Shown here: positions 51,480-60,642 of the stretch, piece after piece | Position numbering within the stretch: position 1 is the first letter of the stretch | How the letters are laid out: the number at the start of each line of letters is the position of its first letter | NCBI RefSeq assembly: GCF_033441515.1 | Contig: NZ_JAWQJT010000001.1 | Span: 1,116,001 to 1,180,000 of the forward strand | DNA from: Amycolatopsis solani | GTDB lineage: Bacteria > Actinomycetota > Actinomycetes > Mycobacteriales > Pseudonocardiaceae | Length of the DNA: 64,000 nucleotides | Reading direction: 5' to 3' | Program-made: the position numbers and the translations under genes | The notes under the pieces: generated by a model | Databases searched by the model: none | What the model saw: the letters and a program-made list of their open reading frames with translations, nothing else | Told to the model about the DNA's origin: nothing

Positions 51480-52607
51480 ATGCGCCGAACCGTCGTCCTT
51501 GCCGCCACCGCCGCGTTGTCCGCCGGCCTGCTGTCCGGCGCTTCCGCCGGGGAAGCGGGCCCGCCGCGGCACCCCGCCGTCTTCGAGACGGTGTTCGCGT
51601 CCCCGCTCGGGCTCGAAGGCCTGACCACCGACGGGCACGGCAACCTCTACACCCCGGCTCGCGGAGCGGATCCTTGTCCCGTCTACCGCGTCGCGGCTTC
51701 CGGCGGCCCGGCCGCGGTCGTCGGCACGATCCCGGCGCCGTGCAACCCGGCCGGGCTGGCGTTCGACCGCCGTGGCCGGCTGTACGTGGCGAACGCCGAC
51801 ACCGTGGTCTCGTTCGTGCCGGACGCGGCGAACCCGCCGGCCGCGACGGTGTTCACCAGCGGCGTCCCGGGCGCGAACGGCCTCGCGTTCGACCGCGACG
51901 GCGCGCTGTGGATCTCCGACGGCGGCACCGGGCAAGGGCGCGTCTGGCGGGCCGGTGCGAACGGCGTCGCGGTCGAGCAGTTCCGCGTGCAGCCGATGGT
52001 CAGCGACGTGCTCGCCGGCGGGGTCGGCCGGGACGTGCGCGGCCTCCCGCCGGGCACGGTCACCATCAAGCCGAACGGCCGCACGGCGGCGGACACGTTG
52101 GGGTCGCAGCACATCGTTGCGAACGGCCTCGCGTTCACCGCGGACGGCACGCTGCTGATCGCCGACACCGCCCGGGGCGCGCTGTGGCGGGTGCCGATGG
52201 ATCGCGCGGGCAATCCCCGCGCCGCCACCGGGTGCGACGCCGCGTTCCCCGCGAACACCCTGTGCCTGGACCAGCTCGAGGTGCAGCACCCGTACCTCGA
52301 AGGCGCCGACGGGATCGTCCTCGACCGCGCCGGCGGCGTCTGGACGGCGGTGAACGAGCGCAACGCGATCGTCGTGGCCCGGCGCGACGGCCGCGTGAGC
52401 GAGTACTTCCGCAACCCCGCCGATCCGGCGTCGAAGCTGCGCGATGGCGGGCCGCTGGAGTTCCCGACCAGTCCGGTGCTGCTGCCGGACGGCCGCCTGT
52501 GCGTCACGAACTCCGACGTCAACCGCCGCGACAACGCGCCGAACACCGCGGGCGAAGCCACGCCGTCGGGTGCGGTGCGGGCGAAGGTTTCCTGCGTCAA
52601 GCCCTGA
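51480..52607 (+). CDS. Secreted SMP-30/gluconolactonase-like beta-propeller
   Basis: A 375-residue exported protein (signal peptide cut near GASA, residue 23). Repeated propeller strands follow the pattern GLAFDRRGRLYVAN, GLAFDRDGALWISD and GLAFTADGTLLIAD, as in SMP-30/NHL enzymes, with four Cys likely forming disulphides. Such proteins are lactonases or strictosidine synthase-like. ATG with GGAGG. It lies upstream of a secreted hydrolase, 44 bp apart; they may act together outside the cell. Substrate unknown. Confidence 0.88.
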   Translation: MRRTVVLAATAALSAGLLSGASAGEAGPPRHPAVFETVFASPLGLEGLTTDGHGNLYTPARGADPCPVYRVAASGGPAAVVGTIPAPCNPAGLAFDRRGRLYVANADTVVSFVPDAANPPAATVFTSGVPGANGLAFDRDGALWISDGGTGQGRVWRAGANGVAVEQFRVQPMVSDVLAGGVGRDVRGLPPGTVTIKPNGRTAADTLGSQHIVANGLAFTADGTLLIADTARGALWRVPMDRAGNPRAATGCDAAFPANTLCLDQLEVQHPYLEGADGIVLDRAGGVWTAVNERNAIVVARRDGRVSEYFRNPADPASKLRDGGPLEFPTSPVLLPDGRLCVTNSDVNRRDNAPNTAGEATPSGAVRAKVSCVKP

Positions 52608-52651
52608 TCGGGGGTATCCGGCACGCGGGCGGCTGTGCGCATGATGCACCC

Positions 52652-54043
52652 ATGCGCTCGAAGATCCTGACCGCCGGGCTGGTCCTGGCGCTGACCGCCG
52701 CACTCGGGGGTGTGGCCTCGGCCGACGCGCGTCCTGGGGGACGACCGAAGCTGACGGACCCGCACCCGTGCCCGGGCCAACCGGGCTTCACCTGCTCGAC
52801 GCTGACCGTGCCGTTCGACCACACCGGCCGCAAGCCCGGCACGCTCGACCTCGCCGTGGCGACCGCCGACAACGTGGACGCGCCCAAGGGCGTGCTGCTG
52901 TTCCTGACCGGCGGCCCCGGTCAGGGCGGCGTCGGCACGATCACGCGGATCGCCGAGCAACGCCTGCCGGAAGTCGCGAAGGACTACCGGTTCGTCATGC
53001 TCGACCAGCGCGGCACCGGACCGTCGGGTGCGCTGAAGTGCCCCGGGCTGCAGGAGCAGATGGGCAGCTCGGACATCGCGACGCCGTCGCGCGAAGCCGT
53101 GCTCGAATGCGCGCGCATCCTCGGCGACACGGCACCGCTGTATTCGACCGACCAGACCGTGGCGGACTTCGACCAGCTGCGGCGCGCGCTGGACGTGCCG
53201 AAGATGGTCGTCGACGGCGTTTCGTACGGCTCCTTCACGGCGGCGCGGTACGCGCTCGCGCACCCGGGCAACGTCAGCAAGGTCGTCCTCGATTCGGTGC
53301 TGCCGCACCACGCCACGGCGTCGGCGTCGCTGTACCTGACGGGGCTGACGGCCGAGGCCCGCGTGCTGCGCGCGGCGTGCGCGGTGGCCCCGGCCTGCGG
53401 CTACGACCCGGCCGACGACCTGGCGTGGGTGGTCCGCCACCGCGGCACGGCCGACGGGGTGCGGATCTTCGACCTGGTCGTCACGTACGAGTTCGTCGAC
53501 CCGACGTACCGCAACGCGGAGGCGGGCGACCTCATCGGCGCCCTCCACGAGGCCCGCACCGGCGACCCGGCCCACTTGGACGCCTTGCTGGAGGCCTACA
53601 AGTCAGGCGGCGACGACCCGGCGGCGTTCAGCTCCGGCCTGCACGCGGCGACGCTGTGCGCGGACCAACGCTTCCCGTGGGGCTCCGCGGCGACGCCGGT
53701 CGCGCTCCGCCAACCGCTGCTGTCACTGGCCGCCCGGACGCTGCCGCCGAGCGCGACCTGGCCGTACACCACGGAAGTCGCGACGCAGCAGGGCTTCATC
53801 CAGAGCTGCCTCCCGTGGCCGGCCGAGCGCCCCGCCTCGAACCCGGCCGGCCGGCTGCCGAACGTCCCGGTACTGCTGCTCAACGGCGACCGCGACCTGT
53901 CGACGCCGTTGGAGTGGGCGCAGGAGGAAGCGGCGCAGGCCCCGCAAGGCAAGCTGGTGATCGTGCCGGGCGAGTCCCACTCGATCCAGAACCGCGAACG
54001 CGGGCACGCCGGCCGGGACGCGGTGCTCAGCTTCCTTCGGTAG
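52652..54043 (+). CDS. Secreted alpha/beta hydrolase, proline iminopeptidase/TAP-like (S33)
   Basis: A 463-residue exported enzyme (signal peptide to about residue 25). The oxyanion region is FLTGGPGQGG, the nucleophile elbow is DGVSYGSF, the acid is in LNGDRDLSTP and the catalytic His in GESHSIQ. This is the arrangement of tripeptidyl aminopeptidase-like S33 hydrolases with a cap region of six or more Cys. It trims N-terminal residues from peptides or hydrolyses small esters. ATG at 52652. The last 17 bp overlap the convergent P450 gene. Confidence 0.9.
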   Translation: MRSKILTAGLVLALTAALGGVASADARPGGRPKLTDPHPCPGQPGFTCSTLTVPFDHTGRKPGTLDLAVATADNVDAPKGVLLFLTGGPGQGGVGTITRIAEQRLPEVAKDYRFVMLDQRGTGPSGALKCPGLQEQMGSSDIATPSREAVLECARILGDTAPLYSTDQTVADFDQLRRALDVPKMVVDGVSYGSFTAARYALAHPGNVSKVVLDSVLPHHATASASLYLTGLTAEARVLRAACAVAPACGYDPADDLAWVVRHRGTADGVRIFDLVVTYEFVDPTYRNAEAGDLIGALHEARTGDPAHLDALLEAYKSGGDDPAAFSSGLHAATLCADQRFPWGSAATPVALRQPLLSLAARTLPPSATWPYTTEVATQQGFIQSCLPWPAERPASNPAGRLPNVPVLLLNGDRDLSTPLEWAQEEAAQAPQGKLVIVPGESHSIQNRERGHAGRDAVLSFLR

Positions 54044-55244
54044 CCGACCAGGTCACCGGAAGTTCGTGGACGCCGTAGATGTTCATGTCCGTCCGCAGCT
54101 TCACCTCCCCGGCGGGGACGGCGAGTTCCAGCGTCGGAAATCGGCGCAGCAGGGCCTCGAAGCCGGCGCGCATCTCGATGCGGGCCAGTTGCTGTCCGAG
54201 GCACTGGTGGACGCCGTGGCCGAAGGAGAGGAGGCCGCGGGCGTTGCGGTGGACGTCGAGGGTGTCCGGGTTTTCGAAGCGGCGGGGGTCGTGGTTCGCG
54301 GCCAGCAGCGAGACCACGACCGTCGCGCCCTTGGGGATCGTTTCGCCGCCCAGCTCCAGGTCTTCGGTGGCGTAGCGGAAGAAGATGTCGGCCACGGACA
54401 GGTAGCGCAGGAGCTCCTCGACGGCGCTCGGCAGCAGGTCCGGGTTCGCCCGCAGCTCGGCGGCCTGCTCCGGGTGCTCCAGGAGCGCGAAAGTGCCCAG
54501 CGACAACATGTTCGCCGTCGTTTCGTGCCCCGCGAGCAGCAGCAGGAACGCGGCGCCGGTGAGCTCCTCGACCGTCAGGTCTTCGTGGCGGGCCAGGTCG
54601 GACAGGATGTCGTCGCCGGGCTCGGCGCGCTTGTTCGTGACGAGTTCCGTCAGGTACGTGTTCAGCGCGACGTACGCGCCCATCTTCGTCTCGAGCGGCT
54701 GGTCGCGGACCATGAACTGCGCCGAGTTCGCCTGGAAGCTCTCGCGCTCGGCGTAGGGGACGCCGAGCAGTTCGCAGATCACCAGCGACGGCACCGGGAG
54801 CGCGAACTCCTTGACCAGGTCGATCGGCGGGGTCAGCCCCGCCAGGTGGTCCAGCTGCCGCTCGACGATCTCGACGATGTGCTCCTCCAGCGTCTTCATC
54901 CGCTTGACGGTGAAGGCGCCGGTGAGCTTGCGGCGCAGCCGGCCGTGGTCCGGCGGGTCCATGGCGATGAACATGCCGGGGAGCTGCGGCGACGGCTCGG
55001 TGGCGGCGGGCATGCCGGTCTCGTACGGCACGTGGATGACGTCGAGGTCGAGGCGGGAGCTGAACCGGGTGTCGGCCATCATCTGCCGGGCTTCTTCGTA
55101 GCCGGTGACGAGCCAGCACTCGTGCCCGTCGGGGGCGATCAGCGGGCTGACCGGGCGCGTGTCGCGCAGGCGGCTGATCTCGCTCGGCGGGTCGAACGGG
55201 CCGGCGTCGCGTGCCATGGGCAAACCGTGCAGGACGTCGCTCAT
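54027..55244 (-). CDS. Cytochrome P450
   Basis: A 405-residue soluble bacterial P450 (CYP105/107-like length). I-helix oxygen-activation motif AGHETT (238-243), K-helix ExxR 277-280, and heme loop FGHGVHQCLG with the thiolate Cys348. It would hydroxylate or epoxidise a small molecule using ferredoxin electrons; no ferredoxin gene is adjacent. ATG at 55244 with AAAGGA upstream. Its upstream region, shared with the divergent SARP gene, carries three 11-bp-spaced CTGACAC heptamers beginning 45 bp from the start. It is therefore probably controlled by that regulator. Confidence 0.95.
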   Translation of the reverse strand: MSDVLHGLPMARDAGPFDPPSEISRLRDTRPVSPLIAPDGHECWLVTGYEEARQMMADTRFSSRLDLDVIHVPYETGMPAATEPSPQLPGMFIAMDPPDHGRLRRKLTGAFTVKRMKTLEEHIVEIVERQLDHLAGLTPPIDLVKEFALPVPSLVICELLGVPYAERESFQANSAQFMVRDQPLETKMGAYVALNTYLTELVTNKRAEPGDDILSDLARHEDLTVEELTGAAFLLLLAGHETTANMLSLGTFALLEHPEQAAELRANPDLLPSAVEELLRYLSVADIFFRYATEDLELGGETIPKGATVVVSLLAANHDPRRFENPDTLDVHRNARGLLSFGHGVHQCLGQQLARIEMRAGFEALLRRFPTLELAVPAGEVKLRTDMNIYGVHELPVTWSATEGS

Positions 55245-55288
55245 CGGATTTCCTTTCGTGGTGGCTGCCGCCACGATGGCCGGGCCGG

Positions 55289-55317
55289 CTGACACGGGCC
55301 TGACACCGCTCGGACAC
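55289..55317. promoter_or_regulatory. SARP-type heptamer array between P450 and SARP genes
   Basis: Direct repeats CTGACAC (55289), CTGACAC (55300) and CGGACAC (55311) occur at exact 11-bp intervals. This is the heptamer/11-bp geometry known for SARP regulators. The array lies 26 bp upstream of the SARP gene and 45 bp upstream of the divergent P450 gene. Confidence 0.75.
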
Positions 55318-55342
55318 CGGCGCCCGTGGCAAGATCGGCCTG

Positions 55343-58300
55343 GTGCAGATCGGGATACTGGGCCCATTCGAGGTCCGGACGGACGACGGCGCACTGGCCG
55401 ACGTGCCGGGCGCCCGGTTGCGCGGCCTGCTGGCCGCCCTCGCGCTCGACCCGGGACACGTCGTCCCGAAGGCGACGCTGGTCGACTGGATCTGGGGTGA
55501 GCACCCGCCGGCCGACGCCGCGAACGCGTTGCAACGCCTGGTTTCCCGGCTGCGGAAAGCGCTCCCGGACGGGTCCGTCGACGGGCAGCCGACCGGCTAC
55601 CGGCTGCTGCTCGGGCCCGACGACGTCGACGCCGTGCGGTTCGAACGCCTGACCGGCGATCCGGGCCGGCTCCGTGAAGCGCTGGAGCTGTGGCGCGGTC
55701 CGGCGCTGCAGGACGTCGACCTGCCGGAAAGCGCGGCGCTCGAGGCGGCGGTGACGCGCCTCGAAGCCCTGCGGCTGACCACCATGGAGGAGTACTTCGA
55801 CGCGGAGCTCAACCTCGGCAACGGCACCAAAGTGGTCGCCGAGCTGACCGATCTGGTCGCCGCGAACCCGATGCGGGAACGGCTCGTGGCCGCGTTGATG
55901 CGCGCTCTGGTCGCGAGCGGTCGCGACACCGAAGCGCTGCTCGTTTACCAGCGCACGAAGGACGCGCTCGCTGACTCGCTGGGCGTCGACCCTTCGCCGG
56001 AACTCTCGGCCCTGCACGTCGCGCTGCTGCGGGGCGAGCTGGCGCGGCCGGAGGCGGACCGGAAGACCAACCTGCGAGCCGAGCTCACCAGCTACGTCGG
56101 CAAGGACGCCGACGTCACCGCGGTCAGCGAACTCGTCGCCGAGCACCGGCTCACCACCGTGATCGGGCCGGGCGGCTCGGGGAAGACGCGGCTGGCCACG
56201 GAAACCGCGCGGCAGCTGCTCGGCGACCTGCCCGACGGCGCGTGGGTGGTGGAGCTCGCGGCCATCGGCGCCGACGGCGACGTCGCACAGGCCACGCTCG
56301 GCGCGCTGAAGTTGCGGGACGCACTGCTCGGCGAGGCGCCGGACGCGGAACCGACCGACCGGGTCATCGCCGCGCTCCGCGAGCGGTCGATGCTGCTGGT
56401 GCTGGACAACTGCGAGCACGTCATCGAATCTGCGGCGGCGTTCGCCCACCGGGTCCTCGGGGAGTGCCGCCGGCTGCGGATCCTCGCGACGAGCCGCGAA
56501 CCGCTCGGCATCACCGGCGAGGCGCTGTGGCAGCTCGCGCCGCTGGCGCTGCCCTCGCCGGACGCCGACCCGGCCGAGATCGAGGCCGCCCCAGCCGTCC
56601 GGCTGCTGCGGGACCGGGCCGGCGCGGTCCGCAAGGAGCTCGCGACCGACGACACCGCGCTGCCGACGTTGGCGCGCGTGTGCCGGGCGTTGGACGGGAT
56701 GCCGCTGGCGATCGAACTCGCGGCGGCGCGGCTGCGCACGATGTCGCTCGACCAGCTCGCCCACCGGCTCGACGACCGCTTCCGCCTGCTGACCGGCGGC
56801 AGCCGCACCGCGCTGCCCCGCCACCGGACGCTGCGCGCGGTCATCGACTGGAGCTGGGAACTGCTGTCCGACGCCGAACGCGTCGTGCTGCGCCGGCTGT
56901 CGGTGTTCGCCGGCGGGGCGAGCCTGGAAGCGGCCGAGCGGGTGTGCGGCGGCGACGTCGTCGAGGAGTGGGAAGTCCTCGAGCTGCTGACCGCGCTGAC
57001 CGAGAAGTCGCTGGTGGTGGTCGGCGAACGCGACGGTGCTCAGCGGTACCGGATGCTCGGCACGATCAAGGAGTACGCCGAGCAGCGGCTCGCGGAGGCG
57101 GGCGAAACGGAATCGGCGCGGCACGCGCACCTGGCGTACTTCACCGAACTCACCGAAATCGCCAAACCCCACCTGCGCGAGGCCGACCAGCTGGACTGGC
57201 TGGCCAAGCTCGAAGCCGAGCACGAGAACATTTCGGCGGCGATGCGCGGCGCGCTCGCGGCGGCCGAAGCCGAACCCGCGATGCGCCTGGCCGCCGGCGC
57301 CGCCTGGTACTGGTGGCTCGGCGGGCACCGGGCCGAGGGCAACGAGCTGGTCCTGGCGGCCACGGCCGTGCCCGGCGAAGTGCCGGACGTCCTGCGCGGC
57401 CTCGTCTACTCGTTCGTCGTCCAGTTCGTGACGTCCGGGCAGCAGAGCGACGAAACCCAGGCGGCGGACTGGATCCGGAAGGCTTACGAGATCAGCCTGC
57501 AGGCCCCGGACGCCGACGTGGAGCTGCGGATCGCCCCCGCACTGGAACGCCTGCTGCACGGGCCGGACGCGGCGCTGACCGCGTTCGAACCGCTGCTCGC
57601 CGACGAGGACCCGTGGGTCCGCGCGGTGGCCCGGCTGCAACTGGGCAAGATGCGGATCCAGTTCGGCCACGGCGATCGCGAAGCGGACGCCGACCTCGAG
57701 ACGGCGCTCGCCGAGTTCCGCGCGATCGGGGAACGCTGGGGTACGTCGTTCGCGCTGACCGAGCTGGCCGACCGCATCGCCGTGCGCGGCGAATTCGCCG
57801 GCGCGTGCGCGTACTACGAAGAAGCGGTCGTGGTGGTCACCGAGGTCGGGGCCATCGAGGACGTCGTGCGGATGCGGATGCGGCAGGCCCAGCTGTACTG
57901 GCTGCTCGGTGACGAAGACGCGAGCGCGGTCGCGCTGGCCGAAGCGCAGCGGGCCGCGGAACGGGTCGCCTGGCCGAACGCGCTGGCCGAGCTGGCGCTG
58001 TCGAAGGCGGAACTCGCGCGCTGGCGCGGTGACGTCGAGCAGGCCCGCCGCCAGCTCGACGTCGCGACCAAGATGCTGGGCGAGCACGCCGGGCTGCCGA
58101 ACGTCCGCGCGGTGACCGGCGACCTGCTCGGTTACCTGGCCTCGGACGTCGGCGAGTCCCGCCAACACCGGACCGCGGCCTTCCGAGCGGCGTCCGAGAC
58201 AGGCCACCCGCTCACGCTCGCGCAGGTCATCATCGGGGTCGCGGACCTCGCGCTGCGCAGCGAAGAGCCCGCGCAGGCCGCCCGCCTGCTCGCGGCGAGC

Positions 58301-58459
58301 GCGGCCCTGCGCGGGCTGCCGGACCGGTCCCACCCGGACGTGGCCCGGATCGAAGCGGAAACCCGGCGTCGCCTCGGTGACGAGGGGTTCACCGAGGCGA
58401 CGCGGGAGGGGAAGGCGGCGAGCTGGGACGAGCTGGTCGGCGTCACGCTCGCTTCGTGA
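55343..58459 (+). CDS. Large SARP-family transcriptional regulator (BTAD, NTPase and TPR-like domains)
   Basis: A 1038-residue AfsR-type regulator. A winged-helix DNA-binding domain (about 1-90, including RLVSRLRKALPDGS), a bacterial transcriptional activation domain (about 95-235), then an NTPase module with Walker A GPGGSGKTR (275-283) and Walker B LLVLDNCEH. A helical TPR-like C-terminus follows (about 620-1038). GTG start at 55343. Large SARPs activate secondary-metabolite or stress genes. Matching heptamer repeats lie before this gene and before drrA, implying control of P450, itself and the exporter. Ends overlapping the convergent permease by 17 bp. Confidence 0.93.
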   Translation: MQIGILGPFEVRTDDGALADVPGARLRGLLAALALDPGHVVPKATLVDWIWGEHPPADAANALQRLVSRLRKALPDGSVDGQPTGYRLLLGPDDVDAVRFERLTGDPGRLREALELWRGPALQDVDLPESAALEAAVTRLEALRLTTMEEYFDAELNLGNGTKVVAELTDLVAANPMRERLVAALMRALVASGRDTEALLVYQRTKDALADSLGVDPSPELSALHVALLRGELARPEADRKTNLRAELTSYVGKDADVTAVSELVAEHRLTTVIGPGGSGKTRLATETARQLLGDLPDGAWVVELAAIGADGDVAQATLGALKLRDALLGEAPDAEPTDRVIAALRERSMLLVLDNCEHVIESAAAFAHRVLGECRRLRILATSREPLGITGEALWQLAPLALPSPDADPAEIEAAPAVRLLRDRAGAVRKELATDDTALPTLARVCRALDGMPLAIELAAARLRTMSLDQLAHRLDDRFRLLTGGSRTALPRHRTLRAVIDWSWELLSDAERVVLRRLSVFAGGASLEAAERVCGGDVVEEWEVLELLTALTEKSLVVVGERDGAQRYRMLGTIKEYAEQRLAEAGETESARHAHLAYFTELTEIAKPHLREADQLDWLAKLEAEHENISAAMRGALAAAEAEPAMRLAAGAAWYWWLGGHRAEGNELVLAATAVPGEVPDVLRGLVYSFVVQFVTSGQQSDETQAADWIRKAYEISLQAPDADVELRIAPALERLLHGPDAALTAFEPLLADEDPWVRAVARLQLGKMRIQFGHGDREADADLETALAEFRAIGERWGTSFALTELADRIAVRGEFAGACAYYEEAVVVVTEVGAIEDVVRMRMRQAQLYWLLGDEDASAVALAEAQRAAERVAWPNALAELALSKAELARWRGDVEQARRQLDVATKMLGEHAGLPNVRAVTGDLLGYLASDVGESRQHRTAAFRAASETGHPLTLAQVIIGVADLALRSEEPAQAARLLAASAALRGLPDRSHPDVARIEAETRRRLGDEGFTEATREGKAASWDELVGVTLAS

Positions 58460-59186
58460 ACTTCGCGCGCGCCCAGACGTAACCGATCACGGCGATCCCG
58501 ACGCACCAGCCGATCGCGGCGAGGGCGTAACCGGTGGACGGGGTCCCCGTCAGCAGTCCGCGCACGGTTTCGATGATCGGCGTGAACGGCTGGTATTCGG
58601 CGAATTCCCGGAGGCCGGGCCCCATTTTGTCGGCGGGCACGATCGCGCTGCTGAAGAACGGCAGCATCACCAGCGGGACGGCGGCCATCCCGGCCGTTTC
58701 CGGCGTTTTCGCGGCCAGTCCCAGCGCGACGGTGAACCAGCCCGCCGCGAATCCGAGCAGTACGATGATGCCGACCACGCCGAGCCAGTCGAGGAAACTC
58801 GCCGAAGGGCTGAACCCGAGCAGGAAAGCCACCCCGACGAGGGCCGCGATGGCGATCAGGTTGGTGAGCACGCTCGCGACGACGTGCCCGGTCAGCACGG
58901 CGCCGCGCGAGACGTCCATGACCTTGAAGCGGTTGATGATTCCCTTCGTCATGTCGGAGTTCACCGACGTCGCCGTGGCACCGAGGCCGTAGCAGATGGC
59001 CAGCAGCATCAGGCCCGGCGTGGCGTAGTCGACGTAATCGACGCCGACGTCGAACGCGTCCCCGAGCATGTAGACGAACATCAGCATGATCACGATCGGC
59101 ATCAGGACGGCGTTGAAGACCGACGTCGGATTCCGGGCGATGTGCTTGAAATTGCGGCGAAGCATGACCGTGGCGTGGGTGCTCAT
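58443..59186 (-). CDS. ABC-2 permease, DrrB-like
   Basis: A 247-residue daunorubicin-resistance-type permease with six hydrophobic helices. The N-terminal HATVMLRRNFKHIARNPTSV is the DrrB hallmark; TKGIINRFKVMDVSRGAVLTG forms the coupling loop. It exports drugs or lipids with the ATPase encoded immediately upstream, whose stop overlaps this ATG by 4 bp. The gene converges on the SARP gene. Transported compound unknown; the P450 product is a natural suggestion. Confidence 0.93.
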   Translation of the reverse strand: MSTHATVMLRRNFKHIARNPTSVFNAVLMPIVIMLMFVYMLGDAFDVGVDYVDYATPGLMLLAICYGLGATATSVNSDMTKGIINRFKVMDVSRGAVLTGHVVASVLTNLIAIAALVGVAFLLGFSPSASFLDWLGVVGIIVLLGFAAGWFTVALGLAAKTPETAGMAAVPLVMLPFFSSAIVPADKMGPGLREFAEYQPFTPIIETVRGLLTGTPSTGYALAAIGWCVGIAVIGYVWARAKFTKRA

Positions 59187-60118
59187 CGGGAAACAACCTC
59201 CGTGGCGTGGCCGGTGAGGGCGAGGAAGACGTCGTCGAGATCGGGGGTGTGCACGGAGAACTCTTCGGCGGTGAGCGCGTATTCGTCCAGCCGGTCGAGC
59301 AGGGTGCGCAGCGATTTCGAGCTGCCGTCACCGGGAACGCGCAGCGCGAGCGCTTCGTCGTCGCGAGTCGCGTCGGTGAGAACACGGGCGGCGGCGTCCA
59401 GCTCGGCGACGGTGGCGAAGCGGAGCCGGACGTGGGTGCCGGGCAGCCGGCGCTTGAGCTCGTCGGCGGTCCCCTCCGCGACGAACCGCCCCTGGTCGAG
59501 CACGGCGATCCGGTCGGCGAGCTGGTCGGCTTCCTCGAGGTACTGCGTGGTGAGGAAGATGGTGACGCCGTCCGCGACGAGGTCCCGGATGATCGCCCAC
59601 ATCGTCCGGCGGCTGCGCGGGTCCAGGCCCGTCGTCGGCTCGTCGAGGAAGATGATCCGCGGGTTGCCGACGAGCGTCATCGCCAGGTCGAGCTTCCGGC
59701 GCATGCCCCCGGAGTAGGTCGACGCCGGCTTGCGCGCCGACTCCGTGAGTTCGAAGCGTTCGAGCAGGCCGGCGACCACCCGCTTGCCGTCCTTGACCCC
59801 GCTCAGATCCACCATCAGCTGGAGGTTCTCTTCGCCGGTGAGCAGCTCGTCGACGGCCGCGAACTGACCGGTGACCCCGATCGCGGACCGGACCTTCTTG
59901 GTCTCGGCCGCGATGTCGTGGCCGGCGACGCTGATCGTGCCGCCGTCGGCCTTGAGCAGCGTGGTCAGGACGTTGACCATCGTGGTCTTCCCGGCGCCGT
60001 TCGGGCCGAGGAGGGAGAAGATCGTCCCCGCGGGGACCTGCAAGTCGATGCCGTCGAGCACGACTTTGTCCTGGTAGGCCTTCCGAAGCCCGGAAGCCGT
60101 GATCGCCATTTCTGTCAT
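59183..60118 (-). CDS. Daunorubicin-resistance-type ABC ATPase, DrrA-like
   Basis: A 311-residue ATPase: Walker A GPNGAGKTT, Q-loop VTGQFAAVDELLTG, signature YSGGMRRKLDLAM, Walker B IIFLDEP, and switch LTTQYLEEADQ, followed by a C-terminal regulatory domain typical of DrrA. ATG at 60118. Upstream at 60141-60169 is a three-heptamer CTGACAC array. It drives export with the overlapping DrrB-like permease. Confidence 0.95.
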   Translation of the reverse strand: MTEMAITASGLRKAYQDKVVLDGIDLQVPAGTIFSLLGPNGAGKTTMVNVLTTLLKADGGTISVAGHDIAAETKKVRSAIGVTGQFAAVDELLTGEENLQLMVDLSGVKDGKRVVAGLLERFELTESARKPASTYSGGMRRKLDLAMTLVGNPRIIFLDEPTTGLDPRSRRTMWAIIRDLVADGVTIFLTTQYLEEADQLADRIAVLDQGRFVAEGTADELKRRLPGTHVRLRFATVAELDAAARVLTDATRDDEALALRVPGDGSSKSLRTLLDRLDEYALTAEEFSVHTPDLDDVFLALTGHATEVVSR

Positions 60119-60140
60119 GCGAGCACTGTGTTCGGCCGGC

Positions 60141-60169
60141 CTGACACCGACCTGACCTCACCCTGACAC
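60141..60169. promoter_or_regulatory. SARP-type heptamer array upstream of drrA-like gene
   Basis: CTGACAC (60141), CTGACCT (60152) and CTGACAC (60163) are spaced exactly 11 bp, matching the array before the SARP/P450 pair in both sequence and period. It ends 51 bp upstream of the drrA start and begins 23 bp from it. A GCTGTCACGTCAG inverted copy follows at 60174-60186. Confidence 0.75.
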
Positions 60170-60182
60170 GGGCGCTGTCACG

Positions 60183-60629
60183 TCAGTCCTGCGGCGTGAG
60201 CAGCACGATCGGGATCACCCGCTCGGTCTTCTGCGCGTACTCGTCGTACAGCGGGAAGATCTCGGCCATCATCGGCCAGAGCGTCTCGCGTTCGACCGCG
60301 GACGCGACCCGCGCGCGGGCGGTGAACCGGCGGGTGCCGGCCTGGACCCCGACGCTCGGGTCCGCCTCGAGGTTCTTGAACCACGCCGGATCCGCATCAG
60401 CTCCACCCTTCGAGGCGACGACGACGAAGTCGTTCCCGGAGGTGCCGTAGATCAGGCAGGTGCGCCGCGGATCCCCGGTCCGGTGCCCGGTGGTGGCGAG
60501 GATCAGCGTGCGGACCCCGTCCGACTCGTGCCCTTCGGTTCCCCCGGAGGCGAGGTAGGTGCGGGTTTGCTCGGCAACCCAATCCCACGCCGAGTCGGTG
60601 GCGCGGTCGAGGTCATCGGCGACAGCCAT
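60183..60629 (-). CDS. DDN-type deazaflavin-dependent nitroreductase family protein
   Basis: A 148-residue split-barrel protein of the F420H2-dependent Ddn/quinone reductase family: LILATTGHRTGDPRRTCLIYG, FVVVASKGGADADPAWFKNLEADP in part, then VQAGTRRFTARAR. The GxxTG and SKGG segments contact F420. It would reduce quinones or nitro compounds. ATG at 60629 with GGGGAA upstream. Follows the VOC gene by 13 bp in the same direction, likely co-transcribed. Confidence 0.9.
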   Translation of the reverse strand: MAVADDLDRATDSAWDWVAEQTRTYLASGGTEGHESDGVRTLILATTGHRTGDPRRTCLIYGTSGNDFVVVASKGGADADPAWFKNLEADPSVGVQAGTRRFTARARVASAVERETLWPMMAEIFPLYDEYAQKTERVIPIVLLTPQD

Positions 60630-60642
60630 GGCAGCGTTCCCC

